Shown: positions 24,503 to 33,300 of the stretch, piece after piece | Layout of the letters: each line of letters begins with the position of its first letter | Numbering within the stretch: position 1 is the stretch's first letter | NCBI RefSeq assembly: GCF_001969265.1 | Contig: NZ_CP019304.1 | Location: forward strand, 1,798,001 to 1,862,000 | From: Arthrobacter sp. QXT-31 | GTDB taxonomy: Bacteria; Actinomycetota; Actinomycetes; Actinomycetales; Micrococcaceae | Direction of reading: 5' to 3' | DNA: 64,000 bases | The notes under the pieces: generated by a model | Databases searched by the model: none | Told to the model about the DNA's origin: nothing | The model's input: the letters and a program-made list of their open reading frames with translations, nothing else | Made by a program: the position numbers and the translations under genes

Positions 24503-26536
24503 GTGACTCAGCTCATCACCGCGGACCTGGTCGAGCTTGACCAGAACCTGGGCAATTCGCCCGAGGACGTGATCCGCCACCTGGCCGGCCGTGTTGCCGC
24601 CAACGGTCGCGCGAGCGAAGTTGAAGGCCTCTTCACGGATGCCTTCGCCCGCGAACAGAAGACCGCCACCGGCGTTCCCGGCGGCATCGCCATCCCGCAC
24701 TGCCGCTCGGCCGCCGTGACCGAACCCACCCTCGCCATGGCCCGCCTGTCCCAGCCCGTCGATTTCGGCGCCAAGGACGGCCCCGCCGACCTCATCTTCT
24801 TCATCGCCGCACCGGCCGGCGCCGACCAGGAGCACCTGAAGCTGCTGTCCAAGCTGGCCCGCTCGCTGATCAAGAAGGACTTCACGGGGGCGCTCCGCGC
24901 GGCCACCACCCGGGAAGAAATCGTGGAGCTCGTGGACAACGCCTTGTCGGACAAGCCGGCTGCTGCCGCCACACCCGAAACGGCTGGGGCCACGGCCGCC
25001 CCGGCAGCCACTGGCGCTGCTGCCGGAACTGCCGCCGGCGGGCCCAAGCGCCTCGTCGCCGTCACAGCCTGCCCCACCGGCATCGCCCACACCTACATGG
25101 CAGCGGACTCCCTCGTGGCCGCAGCCAAGGAAGTGGGCGTGGACCTGCAGGTGGAAACCCAGGGCTCCTCCGGCGCCAAGCCGCTGGACCCGGCCGTCAT
25201 CGCCGCTGCAGACGCCGTGATCTTCGCCGTCGATGTGGACGTGCGCGGCAAGGAGCGATTCGCCGGTAAGCCGGTCATCAACGCGCCGGTCAAGCGCGGC
25301 ATCGACGAGCCCGGCAAAATGGTCCAGGAAGCCCTTGACGCGGCGGACAACCCGCACGCGCACCGTGTTCCGCACTTCGGTGCCGAGGAGCAGGCCGAGC
25401 GGGAAGCCGCCGAAAAGGGCGAGCACATCGGCCAGAAGCTGAAGCGGGCACTGCTCACCGGCGTGAGCTACATGATCCCGTTCGTAGCCGGTGGCGGCCT
25501 GCTGATTGCGCTCGGCTTCCTGCTGGGCGGGTATGACATCACTGAAGTGGCCGACACCGTCGTCCTGGAGAACAACTTCGGTAACCTGCCCGAAGGTGGC
25601 CTCGCCATCTATCTGGGTGCCGTGATGTTCAAAATCGGCGCCCTGTCCATGGGCTTCCTGGTGCCGGCCCTGGCGGGATACATCGCCTACGCCATTGCGG
25701 ACAGGCCGGGCATCGCCCCGGGCTTCGTCTCTGGTGCTGTGGCTGGCTTCATGGGCGCCGGCTTCCTCGGCGGCATCGTCGGCGGCCTGCTCGCAGGCTA
25801 CATCGCACACGTCATCGGCAGCTGGGCCGTCCCGCGTTGGCTACGCGGCCTGATGCCCGTCGTCATCATCCCCCTGCTGGCCTCCATCGTCGCCTCCGGC
25901 CTCATGTTCATGGTGCTGGGCGGCCCCATCGCCGGCCTCACCGCTGGCCTGAACGGCTGGCTCTCCGGCATGACCGGCGCATCCGCCGTCGTTCTCGGTG
26001 GCATCCGCGGCCTCATGATGTGCTTCGACCTCGGCGGCCCCGTCAACAAAGTGGCCTACGCCTTCGCCGTCGCCGGCCTGAGCGCCGGCAGCGCCACCAA
26101 CCAGGCGCCGTGGCAAATCATGGCCACTGTGATGGCCGCCGGCATGGTGCCGCCGCTTGCCATGGCGCTGGCAACCGTCCTGGACAAGAAGGTCTTCAGC
26201 CTGGCCGAGCGCGAAAACGGCAAGGCGGCGTGGCTGCTGGGAGCCTCCTTCATCTCCGAAGGTGCCATTCCGTTCGCAGCGGCAGATCCGCTGCGCGTCA
26301 TCCCGGCCAGCATGGCCGGTGGAGCCGTCACCGGAGCGCTCAGCATGGCCTTCGGTGTGACGTCACAGGCACCCCATGGCGGCTTCTTCGTGTTCTTTGC
26401 CATCGGCAACCTCCTGATGTTCGCCGTTTCCATCCTGGCCGGAATGGTGATCACAGCCGTCATCGTGGTGGCCCTCAAACGTTGGGCTGCCCGCAAGGCC
26501 GTTGATACGGTGGAGTCCGTCCCGGTAACTGTCTGA
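24503..26536 (+). CDS. fruA: PTS fructose transporter, fused EIIA-EIIB-EIIC
   Basis: The 677-residue protein joins three PTS domains. EIIA (about 1-150) has GIAIPHCR with the phospho-histidine near residue 66. EIIB (about 180-285) has AVTACPTGIAHTYMAA with the phospho-cysteine near 190. EIIC (about 315-665) has eight or more membrane helices (SYMIPFVAGGGLLIALG, GFMGAGFLGGIVGG). Ala-rich linkers separate the domains. It imports fructose and releases fructose 1-phosphate for FruK. GTG at 24503 follows GGAAGG, 2 bases after the fruK stop. HPr is encoded next, completing the set except for enzyme I. Confidence 0.94.
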   Translation: MTQLITADLVELDQNLGNSPEDVIRHLAGRVAANGRASEVEGLFTDAFAREQKTATGVPGGIAIPHCRSAAVTEPTLAMARLSQPVDFGAKDGPADLIFFIAAPAGADQEHLKLLSKLARSLIKKDFTGALRAATTREEIVELVDNALSDKPAAAATPETAGATAAPAATGAAAGTAAGGPKRLVAVTACPTGIAHTYMAADSLVAAAKEVGVDLQVETQGSSGAKPLDPAVIAAADAVIFAVDVDVRGKERFAGKPVINAPVKRGIDEPGKMVQEALDAADNPHAHRVPHFGAEEQAEREAAEKGEHIGQKLKRALLTGVSYMIPFVAGGGLLIALGFLLGGYDITEVADTVVLENNFGNLPEGGLAIYLGAVMFKIGALSMGFLVPALAGYIAYAIADRPGIAPGFVSGAVAGFMGAGFLGGIVGGLLAGYIAHVIGSWAVPRWLRGLMPVVIIPLLASIVASGLMFMVLGGPIAGLTAGLNGWLSGMTGASAVVLGGIRGLMMCFDLGGPVNKVAYAFAVAGLSAGSATNQAPWQIMATVMAAGMVPPLAMALATVLDKKVFSLAERENGKAAWLLGASFISEGAIPFAAADPLRVIPASMAGGAVTGALSMAFGVTSQAPHGGFFVFFAIGNLLMFAVSILAGMVITAVIVVALKRWAARKAVDTVESVPVTV

Positions 26537-26586
26537 TCCCGCTGTCCTTCAGCACTCAACCAACAATGCAATTGCAAGGAGCAGAA

Positions 26587-26865
26587 ATGTCCGAACGTAC
26601 CGCAACCGTCGCCAGCCGTGTAGGCCTGCACGCCCGCCCCGCCGCCATCTTCGCCGAGGCTGCTGGCGAGTTCGACCTCGACATCACCATCGCCCGCGAA
26701 GGGGAGCCTGCCGACGAGGCCATGGACGCAGCCAGCATCCTTTCCCTCATGAGCCTTGGCGCATCGCACGGCGACGTTGTGGTGCTGCGGGCCGAGGGTG
26801 ACGGCGCCGACGCCGCGCTTGACCGCCTGGTCCAGATCCTGGAAACGGATCACGACGCCGAGTAG
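26587..26865 (+). CDS. ptsH: HPr phosphocarrier protein
   Basis: The 92-residue protein has the active-site motif VGLHARPAA, with the phosphorylated histidine at residue 15. The regulatory region ASILSLMSLGASHGD contains a serine in the HPr kinase site position, although actinobacteria usually lack that kinase. HPr passes phosphate from enzyme I to the EIIA domain of the transporter encoded upstream. ATG at 26587 has AAGGAG 5-6 bases upstream. Enzyme I is not in this window. Confidence 0.93.
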   Translation: MSERTATVASRVGLHARPAAIFAEAAGEFDLDITIAREGEPADEAMDAASILSLMSLGASHGDVVVLRAEGDGADAALDRLVQILETDHDAE

Positions 26866-26880
26866 GCACCGCACGCTTTA

Positions 26881-26929
26881 CGGCCGGTTTCCGCAACAGC
26901 CCCTTATGGCGCTGTGCGGAGGCCGGCCG
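26881..26929 (+). terminator. Extended hairpin after ptsH
   Basis: CGGCCGG and CCGCA-CAGC on the left pair with GCTG-TGCGG and CCGGCCG on the right, interrupted by small bulges. No T-run follows, so it may act as a Rho-assisted terminator or protect the fructose operon mRNA. Confidence 0.5.
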
Positions 26930-27119
26930 TTGCCGTTCCCGGGATGGATTGCCGCTGGGCGTGACCGAGGCGCGCATCGCCCCTGATCAGCGGCAGTTTC
27001 GATGTGAAGTAAGCAACCTTAGTAGTTTCTTGTTTTTGATTCTGCGTCCCACTAGCTTGGAACTGTGGCCAGCCGTTCGAATGACCGGCGGAACTGCCGG
27101 GCTGAAGGAGGATGACAGA

Positions 27120-27599
27120 GTGGAAACCTTGCAGGAAAGCGTTGAGGTCGAGGTACCAGTCAGCACCGCCTACAACCAGTGGACACAGTTCGAATCCTTC
27201 CCGAGTTTCATGAGGGGCGTCGAATCCGTCGAACAGATCGACGAGACCTCGCTCCACTTCCGCACCAGTGTGGCCGGGGTCAAACGCGAGTACGACGCGC
27301 AGATCCTGGAACAGACGCCGGACCGGTGCATTGCCTGGGTCAGCAAGGACAAGCCCCGCAACGCTGGGCGGGTGACCTTCGAGGAACTTGGCGAGGACCT
27401 CTGCCGCGTGAACGTGGAACTCGAATGGGAGCCGGAAACCCTGCTGGAGCGGGCCGGCGCCGCAGCCCACGTGGATGAGCAGCAGGTGTCCGCCGACCTT
27501 GCCCGGTTCAAGGAGTTCATCGAGGCCCGGGGCATCGAGACAGGCGCCTGGCGCGCCTGGGTGGACCGGGGCGAAGTGGACAGCCCGGGAGCCCGCTGA
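27120..27599 (+). CDS. SRPBCC (polyketide cyclase-like) family protein
   Basis: The 159-residue product opens with ETLQESVEVEVPVSTAYNQWTQFESF, typical of the START-like SRPBCC fold. It continues with IAWVSKDKPRNAGRVTFEEL and a helical C-terminus. These proteins form a hydrophobic cavity for lipids or cofactors. GTG at 27120 has AAGGAGG with an 8-base spacer and is clearly the start, although the frame is open from 26949. It is followed by the Rho-N-like gene on the same strand. Confidence 0.85.
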   Translation: METLQESVEVEVPVSTAYNQWTQFESFPSFMRGVESVEQIDETSLHFRTSVAGVKREYDAQILEQTPDRCIAWVSKDKPRNAGRVTFEELGEDLCRVNVELEWEPETLLERAGAAAHVDEQQVSADLARFKEFIEARGIETGAWRAWVDRGEVDSPGAR

Positions 27600-27652
27600 C
27601 CCACTACACCGGCCGTTTCGCTGCGGCCGCGCATTCCATCACGGAGGACGCC

Positions 27653-27919
27653 ATGCCAGAAAAGAAGAACCCCAGCCTGAAGGACCCCAAACTCTACGAA
27701 GAGCTCCGCGACGAAGGGGCCTCAAAACAGAAGGCGGCCCGTGTCTCCAACGCGGCAGCCAAGAAGGGACGCTTCGAGGTGGGCCGCAAGGGCGGCAAGG
27801 CCGGCGACTACGAGGACTGGACCGTGGACCAGCTCAAGGCAAAAGCCAAGGACATCGGCCTCAAGGGATACTCAGGTAAGAAAAAGAGCGAACTCATCTC
27901 AGCGCTCAGGAACTCCTGA
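27653..27919 (+). CDS. Small Rho N-terminal-like (SAP-type) protein
   Basis: This 88-residue, lysine-rich protein has an N-terminal DUF7218-like part (PSLKDPKLYEELRDEGASKQKAARVSN) and a C-terminal segment, WTVDQLKAKAKDIGLKGYSGKKKSELISAL. The latter is the helix-extended-loop-helix of the Rho N-terminal/SAP class, which often binds nucleic acid. It lies next to ku/ligD and after an SRPBCC gene; a DNA-bound or stress role is an inference. ATG at 27653 follows GGAGG. Confidence 0.8.
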   Translation: MPEKKNPSLKDPKLYEELRDEGASKQKAARVSNAAAKKGRFEVGRKGGKAGDYEDWTVDQLKAKAKDIGLKGYSGKKKSELISALRNS

Positions 27920-27959
27920 GCGCATGCAGGTGCAGCCGCGCGGCGGAGCGCCCGCCTTG

Positions 27960-29126
27960 TCAGGCGCCCTTCCGCGCGGTCTTCGCCGTGGACTTGGTGG
28001 CGGTGCCGGTCTTCGCCGCCGCCCCGGACTTGGCAGCGGTACCGGTCTTGGAGGCAGTGCCGGACTTAGAGGCGGTGCCAGTCTTGGAGGCAGTGCCGGC
28101 CTTCGAGGCAGTACTTGTCTTCGACGGGCCGGCAGCCTTGCTGCGGGCGCCCGCGGTAGCTCTCTTGGTTGTGCCGCTCTTGGCAGTTTCAGCCTCCGAA
28201 TCCCCGGCGTCCTTTTTGGCGGCGCTGCTCCGGCTGCCGCTGCTCCTGCCTCCGCCGGTGCTGCGCCCGCTGCGCTTGGCGGGTTCGGGCGCCTCTTCTT
28301 CAGCCGGCTCCTCCTCATCCGGTTCGCGGGCTGCCGCCCCTCCCCCGCGCTTCTTGTCGAGGCTGCGTTTGAGCGCTTCCATCAGGTCGATGACTTCACC
28401 CTTGCCGCCCTCCGCTTCGGCACCGAACGTCTCTTCCGTATCCAGCGCGTCGCCCTTTTCCAGCTTGGCCTCGATGAGCTGCCGAAGCTGCGCCTGGTAG
28501 TCGTCGGTGAACTGCTCGGGCTCGAAGTCGGACGCCATGGACTCCACCAGCGCTGCGGACATCTCCCGTTCCTGCGCGGAAATGCGGATGGAGGTGTCCA
28601 GGGCAGGAAACGCGGCCTCCCGGACTTCGTCCGCCCACAGGAGAGCCTGCAGCATCAGGACGTCATCGCGGATCCGCAAGGCACCCAGCCGCGTCTTGTC
28701 CCGCAGGGCGAACTGCACCACGGCCACACGCTCGGTGTCCTCCAGGGCCCTGCGCAGAAGCATGTAGGCCTTGGGCGACTTCGAGTCAGGCTCCAGGTAA
28801 TAGCTCTTCTCGAACATGATGGGGTCGAGCTGTTCGGAGGGGACGAACTGCACCACTTCGATTTCGTGGCTGTTCTCCGCGGGGATGGCCTTGAGCTCGT
28901 CCTTGGTGAGGATCACTGTCCGGCCGTCGTCCTCGTAGGCCTTCTCGATGTCGGAGTAGTCAACTACCTCGCCGCACACCTCGCAGCGGCGCTGGTAGCG
29001 GATCCGGCCGCCGTCGGCGTTGTGCACCTGATGGAGGCTGATGTCGTGGTCCTCGGTGGCGCTGTAGACCTTCACCGGGACGTTGACCAGCCCGAACGCG
29101 ATGGCGCCTTTCCAGATCGCTCTCAT
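27960..29126 (-). CDS. ku: Ku DNA end-binding protein with a long basic repeat tail
   Basis: The 388-residue protein starts MRAIWKGAIAFGLVNVPVKVY and contains HQVHNADGGRIRYQRRCEVC and FVPSEQLDPI, the bacterial Ku core (to about 255). Ku rings thread onto double-strand ends and recruit LigD for non-homologous end joining. The C-terminal third is low complexity: Ser/Gly/Arg-rich, then Lys-Thr-Gly-Thr-Ala-Ser-type repeats ending KTARKGA, which probably binds DNA. ATG at 29126 is the family start; it lacks a ribosome site and the gap to divergent ligD is only 40 bases. Confidence 0.93.
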   Translation of the reverse strand: MRAIWKGAIAFGLVNVPVKVYSATEDHDISLHQVHNADGGRIRYQRRCEVCGEVVDYSDIEKAYEDDGRTVILTKDELKAIPAENSHEIEVVQFVPSEQLDPIMFEKSYYLEPDSKSPKAYMLLRRALEDTERVAVVQFALRDKTRLGALRIRDDVLMLQALLWADEVREAAFPALDTSIRISAQEREMSAALVESMASDFEPEQFTDDYQAQLRQLIEAKLEKGDALDTEETFGAEAEGGKGEVIDLMEALKRSLDKKRGGGAAAREPDEEEPAEEEAPEPAKRSGRSTGGGRSSGSRSSAAKKDAGDSEAETAKSGTTKRATAGARSKAAGPSKTSTASKAGTASKTGTASKSGTASKTGTAAKSGAAAKTGTATKSTAKTARKGA

Positions 29127-29166
29127 GAGAACAGTCAACAGCACACAGCGCCGGAGGTGAAGCCCC

Positions 29167-31746
29167 ATGGCCGGCGGTAAGGAACGCGTAAGGGTCGGTG
29201 GCCGCGAACTGACCCTGACCAACCTCGACAAGATAATGTATCCCGCCACCGGCACCACCAAGGCGGACGTCATCGCCTACTACGCTGCGGTGGCCCCGGT
29301 TCTCATTCCCGCTGCCAGAAACCGCCCGGTGACCCGCAAGCGATGGGTGCACGGAGTAGGAACTGAGGACAACCCGGGCGAGGTGTTCTTCCAGAAGAAC
29401 CTGGACGAATCGGCGCCCGGCTGGGTGCCCCGTGCCGCCATCACGCACAAGACCAACACCAACTACTATCCGCTGCTTAATGATCCGGCCACCCTCACCT
29501 GGCTGGCGCAGATCGCCTCGCTGGAGATCCACGTGCCGCAGTGGACGGTGGACTCCCACGGACGTTCTTTGCCGCCCGACCGGCTGGTCCTGGACCTCGA
29601 TCCCGGGGAAGGCGCGGGCCTGCCCGAATGCGTGGAGGTGGCCAAACTGGCGCGGACCATCCTGCAGGACGTGGGGCTTGACCCCGTTCCGGTCACCAGC
29701 GGCAGCAAGGGCATCCACCTGTATGCAGTCCTCAAGGGGACGCAGAGCTCGGATGAGGTTTCCGCCTTCGCGCGGGAACTGGCCCGCGCACTGGAGGCCG
29801 ACCATCCCGACATTGCCGTCAGCGACATGAAGAAGGCCCTTCGGACGGGGAAGGTCCTGGTCGACTGGAGCCAGAACAACGCAGCGAAGACCACGATCGT
29901 TCCGTACTCGCTCCGCGGGCGGCTGCACCCCACGGTGGCGGCGCCGCGGACCTGGCGGGAGCTGGGTTCGCCGTCGCTGAAGCACCTGGACTACGAGGAG
30001 GTCATGCGCCGGGTGGCGGCCGGCAAGGACCCCTTCGCGCCGATCAGTGCGGTCACCGGCCATCCCAGCCCAGCCCACCCCAGCCCCGTCCACACCAGGC
30101 CCGCCCACACTGCTGCCGACGGTCCGCGCGGGGGAGGCCATGCCGATCCCCGGCTGAACAAGTACCGGTCCCTGCGCGACCAAGGAAAAACGCCCGAGCC
30201 GTTCACCGCCGAAGAACACCACGCGGCGAAAGCCAACGGCGCCTCCGCGCAGGCGGGCAAGGAGATCTTCGTAATCCAGGAGCATCACGCCAGCCGGCTG
30301 CATTACGACTTCCGGCTGGAGCACGAGGGGGTTCTGGTCTCCTGGGCCCTGCCCAAGGGGGTGCCCGAGTCAGCGGACAAGAACCACTTGGCCGTACAGA
30401 CCGAAGACCACCCCATGGACTACGCCGACTTTGAGGGTGACATCCCCAAGGGCGAATACGGGGCGGGCAGCGTGAGCATCTGGGACAAGGGCGTCTACGA
30501 GCTCGAAAAGTGGGTGAACGGAAAGGAAGTCATAGCCACACTGACCGGCCAGGAGGGCGGCGGGCTGGGCGGCACCAGGAAGTTCGCCCTGATCCATACG
30601 GGGAAGGGGCAGGGCGAGGAATCCCAGTGGCTCATCCATCTGATGGACAGGGTCACCGGCGTACGGAAAAAGCAGGTCGGCACCAAGGGACCGGCGGGCC
30701 CGGCCCGCGCTGCCGCGCACACCCGCTCCGCGCCCGCTCAGGCGGCTCCGGCCGCGGCCCCAAGAGGTGTCAGCGCCCTTCAGGAGGACCCGGCCCCCAT
30801 GCTCGCCTCGGCAGGCACCCTGGCGGATCTGCACGGCAGCGAGTGGCTCTTCGAACTCAAGTGGGACGGGATCCGCGCGCTCGTGGTGGCGGACGGCGAC
30901 CGGATCAGGCTCCTGAGCCGCAATGGCAACGACATGTCGGCCAGCTATCCGGAATTCACGGACCGGAGCTGCTGGCCGCCGCAGGACTTCATCGCTGACG
31001 GTGAGATCATCGCCGTCGGGCCGTCCGGCCGGCCGGACTTCGGGCTCCTGCAGGGAAGAATGAAGCTGACCAGGCCGGGCGACGTGAAGCGGGCGCGTGC
31101 CACCATCCCGGTGCGGATGATGCTCTTCGACCTCCTGGCCGACGGCGGCGATGACCTTCGCAAGCTGCCCCTGAGGAAGCGGCGGGAGCGGCTGGCTGAC
31201 TTCTTCGAACCCGGCGAGTGCCCGGTGGAACTGTCGGAGACCCTGGACGACCGGGTGGAACACATCCTGGAAAGCGCCCGGGAACTGGGCTTGGAAGGCG
31301 TGATGGCCAAGCGGGCGGACAGCCGCTATGTGAGCGGGCAGCGGACCCACACATGGATCAAGCTCAAGATCGAACAGACACAGGAAGTGGTGGTGGGCGG
31401 CTGGCGGCCCGGCAAGGGCGACCGGTCCAACACCGTGGGATACCTCCTTGTGGGCATTCCGGAGGGCAAGACTCTGCGGTATGTGGGCCGTGTGGGAAGC
31501 GGCTTCAGCATGCGTGAACTGGAGGAGTTGCGGAAAAGGCTGGAGGGGCTGGCCCAAAAGACGCGGCCCTTCGATGACGTCCCCTCGGCAGACGCGGCAG
31601 ACGCCCGCTGGGTCAAGCCCGACCTGGTGGGCGAGGTGACTTTCGGTGAGTGGACCGGGAGCGGCAAGCTCCGCCACCCTGTATGGCGCGGCTGGCGGCT
31701 GGACAAGGAACCGGCGGAGGTTGTGGTGGAGTCCCAGGGCCTATGA
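29167..31746 (+). CDS. ligD: ATP-dependent DNA ligase D (POL-PE-LIG)
   Basis: The 859-residue protein has three NHEJ domains in the mycobacterial order. Primase-polymerase (about 5-290) has LDLDPGEG as the metal-binding Asp pair. 3'-phosphoesterase (about 365-480) has HHASRLHYDFRLE and WALPKG. The ATP ligase (about 545-859) has the catalytic KWDG near residue 565 and later EGVMAKR and TWIKLK. Linkers are Pro/His/Ala-rich, one with a HPSPAHPSP repeat. LigD trims, fills and seals broken ends held by Ku. ATG at 29167 follows GGAGGTGA. A strong terminator follows. Confidence 0.95.
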   Translation: MAGGKERVRVGGRELTLTNLDKIMYPATGTTKADVIAYYAAVAPVLIPAARNRPVTRKRWVHGVGTEDNPGEVFFQKNLDESAPGWVPRAAITHKTNTNYYPLLNDPATLTWLAQIASLEIHVPQWTVDSHGRSLPPDRLVLDLDPGEGAGLPECVEVAKLARTILQDVGLDPVPVTSGSKGIHLYAVLKGTQSSDEVSAFARELARALEADHPDIAVSDMKKALRTGKVLVDWSQNNAAKTTIVPYSLRGRLHPTVAAPRTWRELGSPSLKHLDYEEVMRRVAAGKDPFAPISAVTGHPSPAHPSPVHTRPAHTAADGPRGGGHADPRLNKYRSLRDQGKTPEPFTAEEHHAAKANGASAQAGKEIFVIQEHHASRLHYDFRLEHEGVLVSWALPKGVPESADKNHLAVQTEDHPMDYADFEGDIPKGEYGAGSVSIWDKGVYELEKWVNGKEVIATLTGQEGGGLGGTRKFALIHTGKGQGEESQWLIHLMDRVTGVRKKQVGTKGPAGPARAAAHTRSAPAQAAPAAAPRGVSALQEDPAPMLASAGTLADLHGSEWLFELKWDGIRALVVADGDRIRLLSRNGNDMSASYPEFTDRSCWPPQDFIADGEIIAVGPSGRPDFGLLQGRMKLTRPGDVKRARATIPVRMMLFDLLADGGDDLRKLPLRKRRERLADFFEPGECPVELSETLDDRVEHILESARELGLEGVMAKRADSRYVSGQRTHTWIKLKIEQTQEVVVGGWRPGKGDRSNTVGYLLVGIPEGKTLRYVGRVGSGFSMRELEELRKRLEGLAQKTRPFDDVPSADAADARWVKPDLVGEVTFGEWTGSGKLRHPVWRGWRLDKEPAEVVVESQGL

Positions 31747-31762
31747 ACCATGCGGGACATGG

Positions 31763-31806
31763 AAACAGCCCGGTGACACCCGAATATCAGGTGTCACCGG
31801 GCTGTT
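31763..31806. terminator. Bidirectional terminator after ligD
   Basis: AAACAGCCCGGTGACACC (31763-31780) is exactly mirrored after a 9-base loop by the sequence ending GGGCTGTTT (31806). The 18-base stem with A and T flanks serves ligD and the convergent small gene. Confidence 0.9.
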
Positions 31807-31822
31807 TCGGATTGCAGCAGGA

Positions 31823-32083
31823 TCAGGACGAGTGCGGCATTTGCGGGCGGCTGGTCCGGTGGATGGCCGTCACGGCAGCACCCTGTCCCACGCGGCCGGG
31901 GCTTGCTCCGTGTTCCTTCGGGTGGCGGCGCTTGCCGTTGCCGTCCGGCCATTGCCTGCCCCCGCCCATGGCCGAGGTCACGGCCAAGGTCTCGGGAGTG
32001 GGCAGCGGCGCCCTTTCCATCGATTCCGCCAGATGCGCAGCGACATCCGGGCTGATGCTGCTTCCTTTATAGGAGTCGGCCAT
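31823..32083 (-). CDS. Small hypothetical protein
   Basis: I do not recognise this 86-residue protein. Its first 40 residues (SYKGSSISPDVAAHLAESMERAPLPTPETLAV) are the most ordered-looking part, and the rest is Arg/Gly/His-rich. Support for it as a gene comes from GGAAGGAAG before the ATG at 32083 and from the bidirectional terminator directly beyond its stop. No partner is evident. Confidence 0.55.
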   Translation of the reverse strand: MADSYKGSSISPDVAAHLAESMERAPLPTPETLAVTSAMGGGRQWPDGNGKRRHPKEHGASPGRVGQGAAVTAIHRTSRPQMPHSS

Positions 32084-32365
32084 TTGTTCTTCCTTCCGCG
32101 ATGAAATGAAGTGTTCCCCATATTGGATCCGTGATTCCGCCCTCGCCGGGAGCGAATCCCTGCTCCAGCGAAGAAGCCCGCCCCGGCGAAAAGCACTGCG
32201 GAGGCAGGATCCTGTTCAGGCGGAGTTGTTTGCGGCGGTGAACGCCGGGCACTGCGGCCAAAAGCGGAGCCGTCACTCGGGCCGCCATGGCGCGTCCATT
32301 ACTCAAAGATCAGTGTTCCCATGGATCCACCTTAGGCAGAATCACGCCGCCCGGGAAGAGAATTC

Positions 32366-32872
32366 TCAGTCGTCGGCGCCGGTCCGGAAGGATCCTTCCC
32401 ATACCGCCCTGGACCCTGATTCCCCAACGAGCACCACAGTGGCAACGGCACCCCCGCAGACCACCAGGGCAACCACGACGGCGGCAATCCCCGCGATGCG
32501 CGAACCGACGGCACCCATGCGCCGCCTCATCCCCTCCCCCTGCGTTCCGCCGTAGCGGAACCACAGCCACTCGGCCAGGGCCACGAGGAACACACCCACC
32601 ACCCAGGGCAGCAGGGTCCCGCCAAGCTGCATGTGGGCGTTGATCTGCGGAGTGGAATCTACGCGGTCCAGCAGCCACGACCCGGCCGCGGTGGTGATGG
32701 GCACCAGGACGAGCGCCAGCAGGGCAATCAGCGGCGTCACGATCCCCAGCCGCCTCCGGGCAGCGGGCCAGAGCAGGCTCAGCAGCGTGCACAGGGCGGC
32801 CAGCGGAACGAAGACCACCGTGGCGTGGACGAGCAACACATGCATCGGCAGACCGCTGACCTCGTAGTCCAT
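32366..32872 (-). CDS. DUF2231 family membrane protein
   Basis: The 168-residue product has the DUF2231 signature at its start (SGLPMHVLLVHATVVFVPLA) and four membrane helices: VFVPLAALCTLLSLLW, VTPLIALLALVLVPITTAAG, LLPWVVGVFLVALAEWLWF and IAAVVVALVVCGGAVATVV. The family is of unknown function. ATG at 32872 with AGGGG upstream is preferred; the open frame runs to 32944. Confidence 0.82.
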   Translation of the reverse strand: MDYEVSGLPMHVLLVHATVVFVPLAALCTLLSLLWPAARRRLGIVTPLIALLALVLVPITTAAGSWLLDRVDSTPQINAHMQLGGTLLPWVVGVFLVALAEWLWFRYGGTQGEGMRRRMGAVGSRIAGIAAVVVALVVCGGAVATVVLVGESGSRAVWEGSFRTGADD

Positions 32873-33300
32873 GGCGAACACCCCTGTCTGGAAATGTGAA
32901 CTGTCTGGAAAATATGAACGGCCTGGAAACATTGCGCTACCCAATCAGACGAGCACGGCTGTTGAACGGTTCAACCGCTCCAGAATGGGGGCCCGATTCT
33001 CCTGGCGTGAGGCCGGCCAGTGCCCGTCCGACATGGCTGGAATCCTCCGGAAACCGGCCCCGAAAGCGCTGCTCCGGAAAAAGTTTTGATAACGATCGCC
33101 GCGGCTGCCGAAAATCCGCGGAATCCCGGGGCCGGAACGGCCAAAAGAAATCCCGCGTTGGGTCCCGTGGGACCCCCTAAACCGGGCGATCATACGGCAC
33201 CAAACTCTGGAAGACCATGAAAATCCCGTAAAATTGAAGGCCTGCCCGGAGCGGGGCAGCTAAAAGTCGCAAGCAAATGACCTCCACAGGAGTTGCCCAA
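32873..33300. promoter_or_regulatory. Intergenic region with a perfect dyad upstream of the MHS transporter
   Basis: The stretch has no convincing gene. GTTGAAC-G-GTTCAAC at 32961-32975 is a perfect 7-base dyad and a candidate operator. GGGTCCCGTGGGACCC near 33162-33177 is a small hairpin. TAAAAT near 33230 could be a -10 for the transporter gene. Confidence 0.45.

Noticed and set aside
26949..27119. An N-terminal extension of the SRPBCC protein
   Set aside because: The GTG at 27120 has a textbook ribosome site and starts the fold; the extension is non-homologous-looking.
32067..32306. A 79-codon minus-strand frame upstream of the 31823 gene
   Set aside because: It overlaps the start and ribosome site of that gene and has no supporting motif.
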